Notes: generated by a model not told the origin, from the sequence alone. DNA of 64,000 bases from Streptococcus mitis (GCF_002860865.1 NZ_PKIE01000002.1:1-64000), one strand, 5' to 3'. Shown: positions 40,881 to 50,839, counted from the stretch's first letter. Numbers and translations: made by a program.

Positions 40881-41272
40881 GCAATTTTCTATAAGCCATG
40901 TTTTGTTCCAGAAGTGACTAGGACCACTTCCTTCGATAATCATCTGTCTACCACTAACAACTTACAGCTGATAGCAGTCAGAGTACTACGTTCGTTTCCG
41001 TGTACTCCATGCCCCGACCGAAATTTGGGTTGCTAGCTTGAGGGGTTTACCGCGTTCCACTCTCTCTGTTTCCAGAAAGACTCCGTCACTGTGGCACTTT
41101 CAAGCCTACTCTGGCCTATCCAAGGACTTAGCCATTTCGACTGCCGTAACGATCTCTCGTCCCTAGGCTTATGGATTCGCCTAGCACAAACACTACAGGC
41201 ATCACAGCCTGTGCTAGCATGGACTTTCCTCATGAAAAGAAATTCTCCTCACGCGATTATCCAAAAATTGCA
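40881..41272 (-). ncRNA. rnpB: RNase P RNA (type B)
   Basis: On the minus strand the RNA begins GTGCAATTTTTGGATAATCG and ends TTATAGAAAATTGC, the two ends pairing to form P1. Conserved blocks are present: GAGGAAAGTCCATGC near the 5' end and the matching ACAGAA/GGCTTATAG region near the 3' end. Length is about 390 nucleotides, normal for Bacillus-type (type B) RNase P RNA. It lies between gpsB and the rlmL-like gene as in other streptococci and fills the gene-free 40803-41288 interval. Confidence 0.93.
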
Positions 41273-41288
41273 CATCTCAAATAACTAC

Positions 41289-41618
41289 TTAGAAATCTGA
41301 GTTATCTAAAATTTGTTTACCAAAAACTTCTTTTTCCAATCTATTCAGGCGTTTCAAAATATCAAAATTCGTCATAGAACTTGTAGTTGCCGCTTCCATA
41401 GGCTCTGCTTGAACTGGTGAAGGTTTCGGTTTACGAGCCAGTTCTTCCTTCAATTCCGCAATTTCCTGACGAAGTGACTTGACCAAGGCAGCATAGGTTT
41501 CATAATCCTTAATGACATCGTCTAAAAATTCGTCAACTTCTACCTTACTATACCCTCGGACTTCACGCCCAAACTCTTGTTCAAAAATATCTTTTGCTGA
41601 AAAAATAATACTTGCCAT
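41289..41618 (-). CDS. gpsB: Cell division regulator GpsB
   Basis: GpsB is a DivIVA-like adaptor that balances septal and peripheral wall synthesis, binding PBP cytoplasmic tails. The 109 residues start with the DivIVA-type motif ([29 protein letters not shown], visible in parts), continue as a coiled coil to about 65, then a Pro-rich linker and a C-terminal helical trimerisation segment with [17 protein letters not shown]. The ATG at 41618 follows GGAGAGAGAC; a start 4 codons upstream overlaps that site. pbp1a, a known partner class, is nearby. Confidence 0.95.
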   Translation of the reverse strand: MASIIFSAKDIFEQEFGREVRGYSKVEVDEFLDDVIKDYETYAALVKSLRQEIAELKEELARKPKPSPVQAEPMEAATTSSMTNFDILKRLNRLEKEVFGKQILDNSDF

Positions 41619-41687
41619 GTCTCTCTCCATTCTCGCTTGCTAGTATTATTATATAAAAAAAGCCAAACAAAAATCAAGGTCAAAGCT

Positions 41688-42215
41688 TCAATTTTCGGAA
41701 AAATTTTCAGCAAGTTCATTTAGCTGATCAAATGTTAATCTCTTTATAAAGTAGTCCTCTTGATTTTTCATCTTTTGGTAAAAATAAGATAATTTCGTTT
41801 CATTTTCTTCATCATAAAAAAGATAAGAACTATTCGTATTTTCCAGTAAAAACTGCTGATAATCTCTCAACTGCCCCTTGTGTCCATAACGAGGATAGGC
41901 ATATTTGACAAAGTCTACCTGCTTAAAGCGACTCAGTTTCATCTGATTGCCTTCATTCCAATTTTCCCCATGAGTTTCAAAAGCAAAAATGGTAGCCAAC
42001 TGGAAACCGTACTCTGTCTTCATCTCCTGAGCAACCTCTAAAACCCAATATTCAAAGCCCAAAGTCCCGGTAAATACAAGCCAAGTCACCCCATCTTCTG
42101 CCATAGCTTCTAAATCCCTACGTATCGCTTTTTTAATCAATTTAAGACGAGGATCCTTGTCAGAAAACAAACCCAAATCAAAAGCAGAATAGCCTAAAAC
42201 CAAAGCTGTAGTCAT
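41688..42215 (-). CDS. DUF1273 family protein YpsA
   Basis: A 175-residue SLOG/Rossmann-like protein of the DUF1273 (YpsA) family. Visible features are [14 protein letters not shown] at the N-terminus and [23 protein letters not shown], a nucleotide-binding-like glycine loop. YpsA affects cell division in other Firmicutes; the biochemical role is unknown. The ATG at 42215 has GGAAGGG 6 bases upstream; the longer open frame reaching 42299 runs into the recU promoter and is not used. It is divergent from recU. Confidence 0.85.
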   Translation of the reverse strand: MTTALVLGYSAFDLGLFSDKDPRLKLIKKAIRRDLEAMAEDGVTWLVFTGTLGFEYWVLEVAQEMKTEYGFQLATIFAFETHGENWNEGNQMKLSRFKQVDFVKYAYPRYGHKGQLRDYQQFLLENTNSSYLFYDEENETKLSYFYQKMKNQEDYFIKRLTFDQLNELAENFSEN

Positions 42216-42240
42216 TTTTAACCCTTCCTGTGCAAATTTA

Positions 42241-42249
42241 TGATATAAT
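42241..42249 (+). promoter_or_regulatory. recU-pbp1a promoter (extended -10)
   Basis: TGATATAAT is an extended -10 (TATAAT at 42244-42249). No good -35 is visible. AAGGAG follows just before the recU ATG at 42282. Confidence 0.65.
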
Positions 42250-42281
42250 AGAGTGATGTTATTGTACCAATAAGGAGAATT

Positions 42282-42881
42282 ATGGTCAACTATCCTCATA
42301 AAATTTCATCACAAAAAAGACAAACATCTCTTTCTCAACCCAAAAATTTCGCAAATCGAGGAATGTCTTTTGAAAAGATGATCAATGCTACCAACGACTA
42401 CTATTTGTCTCAGGGCTTAGCTGTTATACATAAGAAACCAACCCCTATTCAAATCGTACGAGTGGACTATCCACAACGGAGTCGTGCCAAGATTGTTGAA
42501 GCCTATTTTCGACAAGCTTCAACGACAGACTATTCTGGCGTTTATAAAGGATATTACATCGACTTTGAAGCCAAGGAAACAAAACAAAAACGTGCGATTC
42601 CGATGAAAAATTTCCATCCACATCAGATTCAGCATATGGAACAAGTCCTTGCCCAACAAGGAATCTGCTTTGTCCTTCTTCACTTTTCTTCCCAGCAAGA
42701 AACCTACTTATTGCCGGCATTCGATTTGATTCGCTTCTATCATCAAGATAAGGGACAAAAATCAATGCCACTTGGATACATACGAGAATACGGTTACCAG
42801 ATAAAACTAGGGGTATTCCCACAAATTCCCTATCTCGATGTTATCAAAGAACATTTACTAGGTGGTAAACAAGATGAATAA
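42282..42881 (+). CDS. recU: Holliday junction resolvase RecU
   Basis: RecU resolves Holliday junctions in Firmicutes. The 199-residue protein has the N-terminal arm with [13 protein letters not shown], and a PD-(D/E)XK core with [11 protein letters not shown] holding the acidic residues and lysine. It overlaps pbp1a by 8 bases; the recU-pbp1a pair is conserved across streptococci and bacilli, linking DNA repair and wall synthesis genes. Confidence 0.96.
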   Translation: MVNYPHKISSQKRQTSLSQPKNFANRGMSFEKMINATNDYYLSQGLAVIHKKPTPIQIVRVDYPQRSRAKIVEAYFRQASTTDYSGVYKGYYIDFEAKETKQKRAIPMKNFHPHQIQHMEQVLAQQGICFVLLHFSSQQETYLLPAFDLIRFYHQDKGQKSMPLGYIREYGYQIKLGVFPQIPYLDVIKEHLLGGKQDE

Positions 42882-45039
42882 ATACATTCTTATGCGAATA
42901 TTAAAGTATATTGGAATCTTTTTCCTAACTCTCTTTATCGCATTATTTCTATTGGGCGGGGGTGTTTTCCTCTATTTTGTGAGTAAAGCTCCAGCCCTAT
43001 CAGATAGTAAATTAGTTGCAACAACTTCTAGCAAGATTTATGACAATAATAACGAACTCATTGCCGATCTGGGCTCTGAACGCCGAGTAAACGCTCAGGC
43101 CAGCGAAATTCCTACTGATTTAGTCAAAGCCATCGTGTCTATCGAGGACCATCGCTTCTTTGACCACAGAGGGATCGATACGATTCGGATTATGGGGGCA
43201 TTCTTACGTAACTTACAAAGTAATTCTTTACAGGGGGGATCAACCCTAACCCAGCAGTTGATTAAGTTGACCTATTTCTCAACATCAACTTCGGATCAAA
43301 ACATCTCCCGAAAAGCACAAGAGGCTTGGCTAGCTATCCAATTGGAACAAAAAGCTACCAAACAGGAAATTCTTACCTACTACATCAATAAGGTCTATAT
43401 GTCAAATGGTAATTATGGAATGCAGACAGCAGCCCAAAATTACTATGGAAAAGATCTAAAGGATTTATCTTTACCTCAATTAGCTTTGCTAGCAGGTATG
43501 CCTCAGGCACCTAACCAATACGATCCTTACTCTCATCCGGAAGCAGCACTAGACCGTCGTAATTTAGTTCTTTCAGAAATGAGAGGGCAAGATTACATTA
43601 GTGCTGAGCAATATGAAAAAGCCGTCAACACACCTATCACTGATGGTTTACAAAGTCTTAAGTCGGCTGCTACTTATCCAGCATATATGGATAACTATCT
43701 AAAAGAGGTTATTGAACAAGTAGAGCACGAAACTGGATATAATCTTCTTACTACTGGGATGGAAGTCTACACAAATGTAGACAAGGGAATTCAACAACGA
43801 CTTTGGGATATTTACAATACAGATGAGTATGTCTCTTATCCAGATGATGACCTTCAAGTAGCCTCAACTATCGTAGATACTTCCAATGGTAAAGTCATCG
43901 CTCAACTTGGAGCACGTCACCAAGCAAGTAACGTTTCATTTGGTACCAACCAAGCTGTGGAAACCAACCGTGACTGGGGATCAACCATGAAACCAATCAC
44001 TGATTATGCCCCAGCCTTAGAATACGGTGTATACGATTCAACTGCAACTACTGTCCACGATATTCCTTATAACTATCCTGGTACAAGTACCCCTGTTTAC
44101 AACTGGGATCGAGCATATTTTGGTAATATTACTCTGCAATATGCCCTTCAACAATCTCGTAACGTACCTGCCGTTGAGACACTAAACAAGGTTGGTTTAG
44201 ACAGAGCTAAAAACTTCCTAAATGGTTTAGGAATTGACTATCCTGTAATACACTATTCAAATGCTATTTCAAGTAATACAACTGAATCTAGTAAACAATA
44301 CGGGGCAAGCAGTGAAAAAATGGCTGCAGCCTACGCTGCATTCGCAAATGGCGGTATTTACCACAAACCAATGTACATCAATAAAATCGTCTTTAGTGAT
44401 GGTAGTGAAAAAGAATTTTCTGACGCTGGTACAAGAGCTATGAAAGAGTCTACTGCCTACATGATGACAGAAATGATGAAAACAGTCTTGACATCTGGAA
44501 CAGGTTACAACGCCTATCTGCCTGGAATTCCTCAAGCAGGTAAAACAGGTACTTCTAACTATACAGATGAAGAAATCGAAAATCATATCAAGTCGAATCA
44601 ACTTGTAGCACCAGATGAACTGTTTGTCGGTTATACTCGTAAGTATTCAATGGCCGTTTGGACAGGTTATAGCAACCGTCTCACTCCTATTGTAGGTGAT
44701 GGTCTCACAGTTGCTGCTAGAGTTTATCGTAGCATGATGAGCTACCTTACTCAAAATAACCATCCTGGAGATTGGACAATGCCTGAGGGACTATATAGAA
44801 ACGGGCAGTTCGTATTCCTAAACGGAGCAAGAAATACATGGAGTACTCCTGATACACAACAAACACAATCAGAAGTAGAGAATCCCTCTACCACAAATGA
44901 AAATACAAGTACACAAGTAACACCTACTCCTGGTCAACAATCAAATAATCCTGCTCCAACGAATCCAAATCAGGGACAGTCTGGCCAACAAATCCAACAA
45001 CAACCACAGGCCCCTCAATTTCAACAACCACAACAGTAA
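42874..45039 (+). CDS. pbp1a: Penicillin-binding protein 1A
   Basis: A 721-residue class A PBP: cytoplasmic tail, membrane helix (about 13-36), a GT51 glycosyltransferase domain with [12 protein letters not shown] (catalytic Glu about 91), and a transpeptidase domain with STMK (Ser about 370), SRN (about 428) and KTGT (about 557). The Gln/Pro/Asn-rich tail (about 660-721) differs from that of pneumococcal R6 as I recall it. The STMK motif is unaltered. Residues 574-577 read SNQL, neither the TSQF I recall for susceptible nor the NTGY of resistant pneumococcal alleles. The start ATG at 42874 lies inside the end of recU and follows AGGTGG. Confidence 0.96.
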   Translation: MNKYILMRILKYIGIFFLTLFIALFLLGGGVFLYFVSKAPALSDSKLVATTSSKIYDNNNELIADLGSERRVNAQASEIPTDLVKAIVSIEDHRFFDHRGIDTIRIMGAFLRNLQSNSLQGGSTLTQQLIKLTYFSTSTSDQNISRKAQEAWLAIQLEQKATKQEILTYYINKVYMSNGNYGMQTAAQNYYGKDLKDLSLPQLALLAGMPQAPNQYDPYSHPEAALDRRNLVLSEMRGQDYISAEQYEKAVNTPITDGLQSLKSAATYPAYMDNYLKEVIEQVEHETGYNLLTTGMEVYTNVDKGIQQRLWDIYNTDEYVSYPDDDLQVASTIVDTSNGKVIAQLGARHQASNVSFGTNQAVETNRDWGSTMKPITDYAPALEYGVYDSTATTVHDIPYNYPGTSTPVYNWDRAYFGNITLQYALQQSRNVPAVETLNKVGLDRAKNFLNGLGIDYPVIHYSNAISSNTTESSKQYGASSEKMAAAYAAFANGGIYHKPMYINKIVFSDGSEKEFSDAGTRAMKESTAYMMTEMMKTVLTSGTGYNAYLPGIPQAGKTGTSNYTDEEIENHIKSNQLVAPDELFVGYTRKYSMAVWTGYSNRLTPIVGDGLTVAARVYRSMMSYLTQNNHPGDWTMPEGLYRNGQFVFLNGARNTWSTPDTQQTQSEVENPSTTNENTSTQVTPTPGQQSNNPAPTNPNQGQSGQQIQQQPQAPQFQQPQQ

Positions 45040-45043
45040 ACAC

Positions 45044-45082
45044 AAAAAATCCTGAGAGTTAGAAATTCTCAGGATTTTTTTT
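45044..45082. terminator. pbp1a terminator
   Basis: AAAAAATCCTGAGA and TCTCAGGATTTTTTTT form a strong stem after the pbp1a stop codon. Confidence 0.9.
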
Positions 45083-45096
45083 ACTACAAGATAGCT

Positions 45097-45214
45097 AATA
45101 CTCAATAAAAATCAAAGAGCGAACTAGGAAAGTTAGCCACAAGCAACTCTAAGCACGGATTTGAAGTCATCAGATAGAACTGACGTGGTTTGAAGAGATT
45201 TTCGAAGAATATAA
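45097..45214 (-). repeat. Degenerate BOX element (C to A, no intact boxB)
   Basis: The left end TACTCAATAAAAATCAAAGAGC matches boxC and the right end GACGTGGTTTGAAGAGATTTTC matches boxA, both inverted relative to the element at 12294-12446. The middle is shortened and diverged, total about 118 bp. It lies between pbp1a and aliA. Confidence 0.8.
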
Positions 45215-45243
45215 AAGGAGTCGGCTACAAACCAACTCCTTTA
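45213..45243 (-). terminator. aliA terminator
   Basis: AAAGGAGT and ACTCCTTTT arms with a T run in minus-strand sense, 4 bases past the aliA stop codon and abutting the BOX remnant. Confidence 0.75.
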
Positions 45244-45246
45244 CCT

Positions 45247-47226
45247 TTATTTTACATGTTTTGCAAGGTCTTCTTGCGCTTTTTTATTGGATTCTTCTTT
45301 TTCTTTCATCCATTTATCTTGGGCTTTTTGGTATTCATCTACAGTGACTGCCTTATCTTGAAGTTCCAAGTATTTGTATAGGAGTGGATCACTTGTCCCC
45401 TTGTTACCAGAGAAGGCAAACGGCATCGTAAATGGTACCATCTTAGACAAAATTGGGCGACCAGTAAGTGTTGTTGTTGGGATAATCAAGGCACTATCTG
45501 TCAACCAAGCTTGGGCTGTAGCATATTTATCATATCGTTTTACTACATCTGTTGTCTCATTTCCAGCTTCAGTTACTAATTTCTCATAGTCGTTTAGACC
45601 TACAGTTTTAGCTGCAGCATTATCTGTACCAGAATCGAAGCCAAGGTAGGTTTTAGTGTTTTCACCAACTGATGGTTTGATAATATCGAGATAAGTTGAT
45701 GGATCCGCAAAGTCTGGAGACCAACCAACATTATCTGAAATATCCCAATCTTCCCCAGCTGCTGTTTCAGCAAAGTAGGTAATATTCAAGACTTCATCTT
45801 TTTGTAGTTGTTGAATATCAATTACGACATTATCTGTACCCAAGGTTTCTTCAACCGATTGTTTGAAAGATTGAACACGTTGAACTTTTGTAGTTGCTGT
45901 CTGGTCAACTGGCATATCCAAATGAATTGGGAAGGTCACGCCTTCTGCCTGTAAAGCTGACTTAGCCTTGGCAAATTCGGCCTTGGCTTTTTCTGGATTG
46001 TAGAGACCATCTTGTGCATCAGCCAGATTAACATCCTTCCATTCTTCCCCATAGGTTACTAATTTTTCTTTGACCATATCGCCAAAGTTTTTCCCATCTG
46101 CTTGAACAAATGTTGGTGGCACAAAGAGATTACGCAAGATTTTGCTTGCACCACTGGCACCGTTCACTTGTGAAGCATATGCTGTACGATCAAAACCAAA
46201 GGCAATAGCCTGACGGAAATCCTTGTTTAAGAGAGCCTTTTTAGTAGATGTCTTTTGTTCGTCGCTAGTCTTAGAAGTATATTTATAGGACTGACGATCA
46301 ATATTTGTTCCTACTAGATACGTAGTCGAGTCTTGTTGAGTATAGACAATATTGTCTTTCATACTCTTCTCAAGCTCTGCGAAACTTGCACTTGTTGGAT
46401 AGAGACGAGCTGCTGTAAAGCTTCCATCCTTAAAGTTTTCTGCTGGTTTGCTGGTATCTTGACCATCCCAGAATGACAATTTAATCTTGTCAACATGAAC
46501 ATTGTCCTTATCCCAGTAGTTAGGATTTTTCGCAAATTCAACGGAAGATTTAGCCACAAGAGATTTTAACAAATAAGGACCATTATACAAGATACTGCTT
46601 GGATCCGTAGCTTTGGCAAAATCATCCCCTTTTGAGTTCAAAAACTCTTCATTGACTGGCGCAAGTACACCCATAGTTGTTTTAGAATTCCAAAAAGTTT
46701 CAGGTTTGTTCAAGGTGTATTGGACTGTTTGATCGTCAAGGGCTTTAATCCCGACTTGAGCAAAGTCTGTGGTCTCACCTTTTGCATAGGCATCTAGACC
46801 TTTGATTGAATCTTGTACCAAGTAAAGGGCTTGTGATTTCTTATCTGTTGCATATTTAAGACCTGTCACAAAGTCCTGTGCCTTAACAGGAGCATACTCT
46901 TCACCTTCTGCAGTATACCACTTGGCATCCTGACGAATCTTATAAGTATAAGTCAAGCCATCCTTAGAAACTGACCAGTCTTCTGCCATAGAGGGAATAA
47001 GATTCCCATAGCGGTCATTTTCAAGTAATCCATCAATGACATTACTAGTAATGTTTGAAGTAGCTGCCTTACTGGTTGTTAAATAGTTAAGATTATCTGG
47101 ATCTGTCTCGTAGGTAAATGCAAAGGTCTGCTCACCTTTAGTAGCTGAACCACCAGAACAAGCCGCTAAGACACCAGCTGCTAATAAAGTGACTCCCGCA
47201 AGAGCCAATACTTTTCTTGTTTTCAT
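45247..47226 (-). CDS. aliA: Oligopeptide-binding lipoprotein AliA
   Basis: AliA is a substrate-binding lipoprotein that delivers peptides to the Ami oligopeptide permease. The 659-residue protein has a lipoprotein signal with lipobox VLAAC (Cys23) and the SBP family 5 fold, with FAFTYETDPDNLNYL at the start of the mature protein. The ATG at 47226 follows AAAGGAG; an upstream start at 47253 lies in the -10 region. aliA marks the right border of the capsule locus in pneumococcus, and the genes beyond it here are capsule genes. AliB is closely related, so the symbol rests on position. Confidence 0.93.
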   Translation of the reverse strand: MKTRKVLALAGVTLLAAGVLAACSGGSATKGEQTFAFTYETDPDNLNYLTTSKAATSNITSNVIDGLLENDRYGNLIPSMAEDWSVSKDGLTYTYKIRQDAKWYTAEGEEYAPVKAQDFVTGLKYATDKKSQALYLVQDSIKGLDAYAKGETTDFAQVGIKALDDQTVQYTLNKPETFWNSKTTMGVLAPVNEEFLNSKGDDFAKATDPSSILYNGPYLLKSLVAKSSVEFAKNPNYWDKDNVHVDKIKLSFWDGQDTSKPAENFKDGSFTAARLYPTSASFAELEKSMKDNIVYTQQDSTTYLVGTNIDRQSYKYTSKTSDEQKTSTKKALLNKDFRQAIAFGFDRTAYASQVNGASGASKILRNLFVPPTFVQADGKNFGDMVKEKLVTYGEEWKDVNLADAQDGLYNPEKAKAEFAKAKSALQAEGVTFPIHLDMPVDQTATTKVQRVQSFKQSVEETLGTDNVVIDIQQLQKDEVLNITYFAETAAGEDWDISDNVGWSPDFADPSTYLDIIKPSVGENTKTYLGFDSGTDNAAAKTVGLNDYEKLVTEAGNETTDVVKRYDKYATAQAWLTDSALIIPTTTLTGRPILSKMVPFTMPFAFSGNKGTSDPLLYKYLELQDKAVTVDEYQKAQDKWMKEKEESNKKAQEDLAKHVK

Positions 47227-47251
47227 AGTCTTCTCCTTTGTTTTTCTATCC

Positions 47252-47280
47252 ATTATAGACCCTTTTTAAAGTCCTGTCAA
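47252..47280 (-). promoter_or_regulatory. aliA promoter (consensus)
   Basis: On the minus strand a fully consensus promoter: TTGACA (47280-47275), 17-base spacer, TATAAT (47257-47252). Confidence 0.92.
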
Positions 47281-47283
47281 TAT

Positions 47284-47306
47284 AATTTTCTGAATTTTAG
47301 AAAATT
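47284..47306. promoter_or_regulatory. CodY-box-like palindrome at the aliA promoter
   Basis: The site contains AATTTTCTGAATTTT and, on the other strand reading inward, AAAATTCAGAAAATT, each matching 13 of 15 positions of the CodY box AATTTTCWGAAAATT. It lies 3 bases upstream of the -35, suited to repression when amino acids are plentiful. Binding is inferred. Confidence 0.55.
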
Positions 47307-47345
47307 ATTTTTTAAACAAAAACTTTGCAAAAATATGAATATTAT

Positions 47346-47386
47346 CAAAAATCCCTCAACTACATCACATAGTCAAGGAATTTTTA
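47346..47386 (-). terminator. Terminator at the end of the capsule locus (after glf)
   Basis: In minus-strand sense AAAATTCCTTGACTA pairs with TAGTTGAGGGATTTTT. It separates glf from aliA. Confidence 0.8.
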
Positions 47387-47426
47387 ATACTTTTATAAAT
47401 GAGAACTGGTGATCAATTTTACTTAT

Positions 47427-48530
47427 TTAATCTAACTCATTTCTTACACACTGTAAAGCTGCTCCAATTACTTGGTGCATATCGTAATAACGATAGTGTC
47501 CTAAACGACCACCAAAGATAACATTCCCTTGCTCATCGGCCAATTTTTTATACGATTTATACAAATGATTATTACGATCATTATTAACTGGATAATAAGG
47601 CTCATCACCTTTTTCCCATGTTTTGGAATGTTCTTTAGTAATGATAGTCTTTGCTTGACTCCCAAACTCAAAATGTTTGTGTTCAATAATGCGAGTATAT
47701 GGGGTATCAGCATCCGTATAGTTCACAACTGCATTTCCTTGGTAATTTTCCATATCCAGGGTCTCATTTTCAAAACGAAGACTACGATACTCTAGTTCAC
47801 CCAACTTATAATCGAAGAATTCATCAATCATACCGGTAAAGACAATCTTAGGGAAGTCCTTCATATATTGCTCTTTATTCGCAAAGAAATCAACATTTGT
47901 TTCTACATCAATGTTTTCATGATCCAACATTTTTTCAACTATCTGAGTATAACCACCAATTGGAATTCCTTGATAGGTATCGTTAAAATAGTTGTTATCA
48001 TAGGTCAGGCGTACTGGCAAACGGCGAATGATAAAGGCTGGAAGTTCCGTAGTTGGCTTGCCCCACTGTTTCTCTGTATAGTCCTTGATTAATTTTTCGT
48101 AGATGTCTGTACCTACAAGAGATATCGCCTGTTCTTCCAAATTTTCAGGAGTTTTACCATTTAAAACCGCACGTTGCTCATCAATCTTAGCTTGTGCTTC
48201 TGCTGGCGTTACAACTCCCCAAAGTTTATTGAAAGTATTCATATTGAAAGGAAGGTTATAAATCTCTCCCTTATAATTTGCAACTGGGGAGTTTGTGTAA
48301 CGGTTAAACTCTGCAAACTGATTTACATAATCCCAGATTTCCTTATCCGAAGTATGGAATATATGAGCACCATATTGATGAACTTGAATTCCTTCCTCTT
48401 CACGAGTATAGATATTACCCGCGATATGATTTCGTTTTTCAATGACTTTTACTTTTTTTCCTTTTAAGGCTGATTCATGGGCAAAAACTGCACCAAAAAG
48501 ACCAGCACCAACAACAAGATAATCGTACAT
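47427..48530 (-). CDS. glf: UDP-galactopyranose mutase
   Basis: Glf turns UDP-galactopyranose into UDP-galactofuranose using reduced FAD. The 367-residue flavoprotein starts with the dinucleotide motif YDYLVVGAGLFGAVFAHE, and has the GLF-domain features HQYGAHIFHTS and the C-terminal NVIFGGRLGHYRYYDMHQV (seen in two parts). Its presence predicts Galf in the polysaccharide. It is the last gene of the capsule locus before aliA. Confidence 0.97.
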   Translation of the reverse strand: MYDYLVVGAGLFGAVFAHESALKGKKVKVIEKRNHIAGNIYTREEEGIQVHQYGAHIFHTSDKEIWDYVNQFAEFNRYTNSPVANYKGEIYNLPFNMNTFNKLWGVVTPAEAQAKIDEQRAVLNGKTPENLEEQAISLVGTDIYEKLIKDYTEKQWGKPTTELPAFIIRRLPVRLTYDNNYFNDTYQGIPIGGYTQIVEKMLDHENIDVETNVDFFANKEQYMKDFPKIVFTGMIDEFFDYKLGELEYRSLRFENETLDMENYQGNAVVNYTDADTPYTRIIEHKHFEFGSQAKTIITKEHSKTWEKGDEPYYPVNNDRNNHLYKSYKKLADEQGNVIFGGRLGHYRYYDMHQVIGAALQCVRNELD

Positions 48531-48605
48531 ATACTCCTCGCCATTAAAATTCTTTTACTGATTATTTTTTAGGCCATTAGATAATATTTTATTTCAAAAA
48601 TATCC

Positions 48606-49244
48606 TTATTTTCTATTTAGTTGTATTATTCCTTCATTAAAGAATTTTATATAATCAAAAAGATCAATATCTCTTTTTCCTACTAGTTTATTTCTATATC
48701 CTAGTAGATTTTTCACTTGTATTTTACCATTAATTGTTTCATTAGTTTTTGGAATATGTATGGCAGATTTTATTTCTGGCATCTCCTTACTTACGAACAC
48801 AACTTTATTTTTATAGGATAAATTATCAAATTCCAATATATCTTCATATGTACATCCATCCCGCTCTATCATGAAAATAAATAGATTGTCGAAGTTTACC
48901 CTTCTCTTTCTTTCATTCCATTTATCTTTCAATTCTGAAAAATTTCTATAATGTGATCCATGTATCTCTATATCATTACATAAAGCGATAGGATAACTAC
49001 CTGCCCATTGTTTCTCCACTAGTGGTTGTTCAAAATAGAAAGGTAAATTCTTACAAAACTTAACAAATGAGCTGGGTTCTATAAACAAGTTTACTGTTGG
49101 AGACATAAACTTAAGTCCTAATTTATGACTTATTACACCTCCAAGACAGTTAGAGCTTATGATCGTAAAGTCAGAATTTTTTAAATCTAATCTTTTCTTC
49201 TTAATCATATTAAATTCTAATGCTTTTAAAAAATATTTTATCAT
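48606..49244 (-). CDS. DUF1919 family capsule-locus protein
   Basis: A 212-residue protein matching the DUF1919 family found in streptococcal and other polysaccharide loci: FTIISSNCLGGVISHKLGLKF (in parts), the SPTVNLFIE segment, and WNERKRRVNFDNLFIFMIERDG. No membrane helix. The fold suggests an enzyme acting on glycan or a transferase, but no activity is established. Start ATG has GGAG 11 bases upstream. Strongly AT-rich, like other cps-specific genes and unlike the rml genes. Confidence 0.72.
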   Translation of the reverse strand: MIKYFLKALEFNMIKKKRLDLKNSDFTIISSNCLGGVISHKLGLKFMSPTVNLFIEPSSFVKFCKNLPFYFEQPLVEKQWAGSYPIALCNDIEIHGSHYRNFSELKDKWNERKRRVNFDNLFIFMIERDGCTYEDILEFDNLSYKNKVVFVSKEMPEIKSAIHIPKTNETINGKIQVKNLLGYRNKLVGKRDIDLFDYIKFFNEGIIQLNRK

Positions 49245-49335
49245 ACTATTCTTAACTCCATATAAATCTTATAAAACAAATAATATAATTTAATATTAAC
49301 AAACAGTCAAAACTAATTTCATGTTATTCTTACCT

Positions 49336-49551
49336 CTACAGTAAATTAATATTTTTCTCATTCATATAATTTCTAAGTACTAATAAACCTTCATCATTAT
49401 AATGCAATCCCTCACTTGTATATTCATATTTCAAATGATAATCTTCAGAAAATTCTTTGTTTATATCGATTAACCTTATTTTGTTCTCTCTTGTAAAGTC
49501 TTCTAACCATTCATTTAACTCTCTAACTATTTCGTTATCTACACTATGCAT
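49336..49551 (-). pseudogene. C-terminal remnant of an SGNH/GDSL hydrolase
   Basis: The 71-residue frame resembles only the end of an SGNH-type (GDSL) acyl hydrolase: a helix (ELNEWLEDFTRENKIRLIDI), then YTSEGLHYNDEGLLVLRNYM with the Asp-x-x-His-type catalytic pair seen here as EGLHYND. The nucleophile region and oxyanion blocks are missing. Sequence directly upstream is AT-rich with frameshifted coding-like stretches. It is most likely a decayed gene. Confidence 0.6.
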
Positions 49552-49652
49552 ACCCGATTATTGTTAGAGTTAGTTCTATATTTCTTTTATCTGTTTCTAA
49601 TAATAATTTTTTGTCATTCTCTTTTATTAGACTAGAAAAATCATTCTATTGC

Positions 49653-50504
49653 TTATCTTACTTCTTGTTTGTAAAATTCTTTCAAGGCATCTTGCCAAGT
49701 TGGAATGACAAATCCAGTAGCTTTAGCTTTAGAAAGGCTCATTGTTGAGTTTAACGGACGTTTAGCTTTTGCTGGAAATTGACTTGAATCTACTGGCTTG
49801 ATTTCCACATCTGTATCTTTCAAAATTTCAACTGCAAAATCATACCAAGTTGTGTCTTCTGTAGCATCATTTGACAAATGATAATAACCAAATTCCTTGC
49901 GGTTTTCAGCCAGGTAGGTCATGAACTCAGCCAAGGTACGAGTCCAAGTCGGACGACCGTGCTGGTCATTTACAACTGTTAAAGTCTTATGATTTTTCGC
50001 AAGATTTTGCATGGTAAAAACGAAATTTTTGCCATAATTTCCAAATACCCAGGCAGTACGGATAATATAGAAATTAGACACATGCTTCTCAACTAACTCT
50101 TCTCCCATACGCTTAGTGCGTCCATATTCTGTCTGTGGATCTGGTCGGTCATCAACTTCCCACTCTTGTCCAACTGGTTTTCTACCATCAAAGACATAGT
50201 CGGTAGAAATATAAACTAGAGTTGCACCATGCTTTTCAGATGCTTTTGCGACATTCTCTGTCCCCGTCACATTGATGGCGAAGTCCAATTCTTTCCCTTC
50301 ATCCTCTGCTGCATCAACAGCGGTGTAGGCTGCACAATGGTAGACTAAAGTCGGTTTCACCTCTTCAAAAACTTTCTCAACCATCTCTGCATTGGTAATG
50401 TCCATCTCATCCACATCTACTGCTACGTATTCTTCATTACGCTCATCCAATAAATAACGAAGTTCAGTTCCTAACTGACCTTTTGATCCTGTAATTAAAA
50501 TCAT
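49653..50504 (-). CDS. rmlD: dTDP-4-dehydrorhamnose reductase
   Basis: RmlD makes dTDP-L-rhamnose in the last step of the pathway. The 283-residue SDR protein has the NAD(P) loop TGSKGQLGTEL and the YGRTKRMGEE catalytic Tyr/Lys motif, with a VYISTDYVFDG strand. The ATG at 50504 follows AAAGGTATAGAG. In the usual order rmlA-rmlC-rmlB-rmlD it should follow rmlB directly, but here it is separated from rmlB by the inserted gene and a second rmlB 3' fragment. Confidence 0.97.
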   Translation of the reverse strand: MILITGSKGQLGTELRYLLDERNEEYVAVDVDEMDITNAEMVEKVFEEVKPTLVYHCAAYTAVDAAEDEGKELDFAINVTGTENVAKASEKHGATLVYISTDYVFDGRKPVGQEWEVDDRPDPQTEYGRTKRMGEELVEKHVSNFYIIRTAWVFGNYGKNFVFTMQNLAKNHKTLTVVNDQHGRPTWTRTLAEFMTYLAENRKEFGYYHLSNDATEDTTWYDFAVEILKDTDVEIKPVDSSQFPAKAKRPLNSTMSLSKAKATGFVIPTWQDALKEFYKQEVR

Positions 50505-50525
50505 CTCTATACCTTTCTAATTTGT

Positions 50526-50818
<293 letters not shown>

Positions 50819-50839
50819 TTATAAAATTTACTAAATTTA

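Noticed and set aside
41033..41300. Small open frames of 66-69 codons on both strands near gpsB
   Set aside because: They lie inside the RNase P RNA and have no family similarity.
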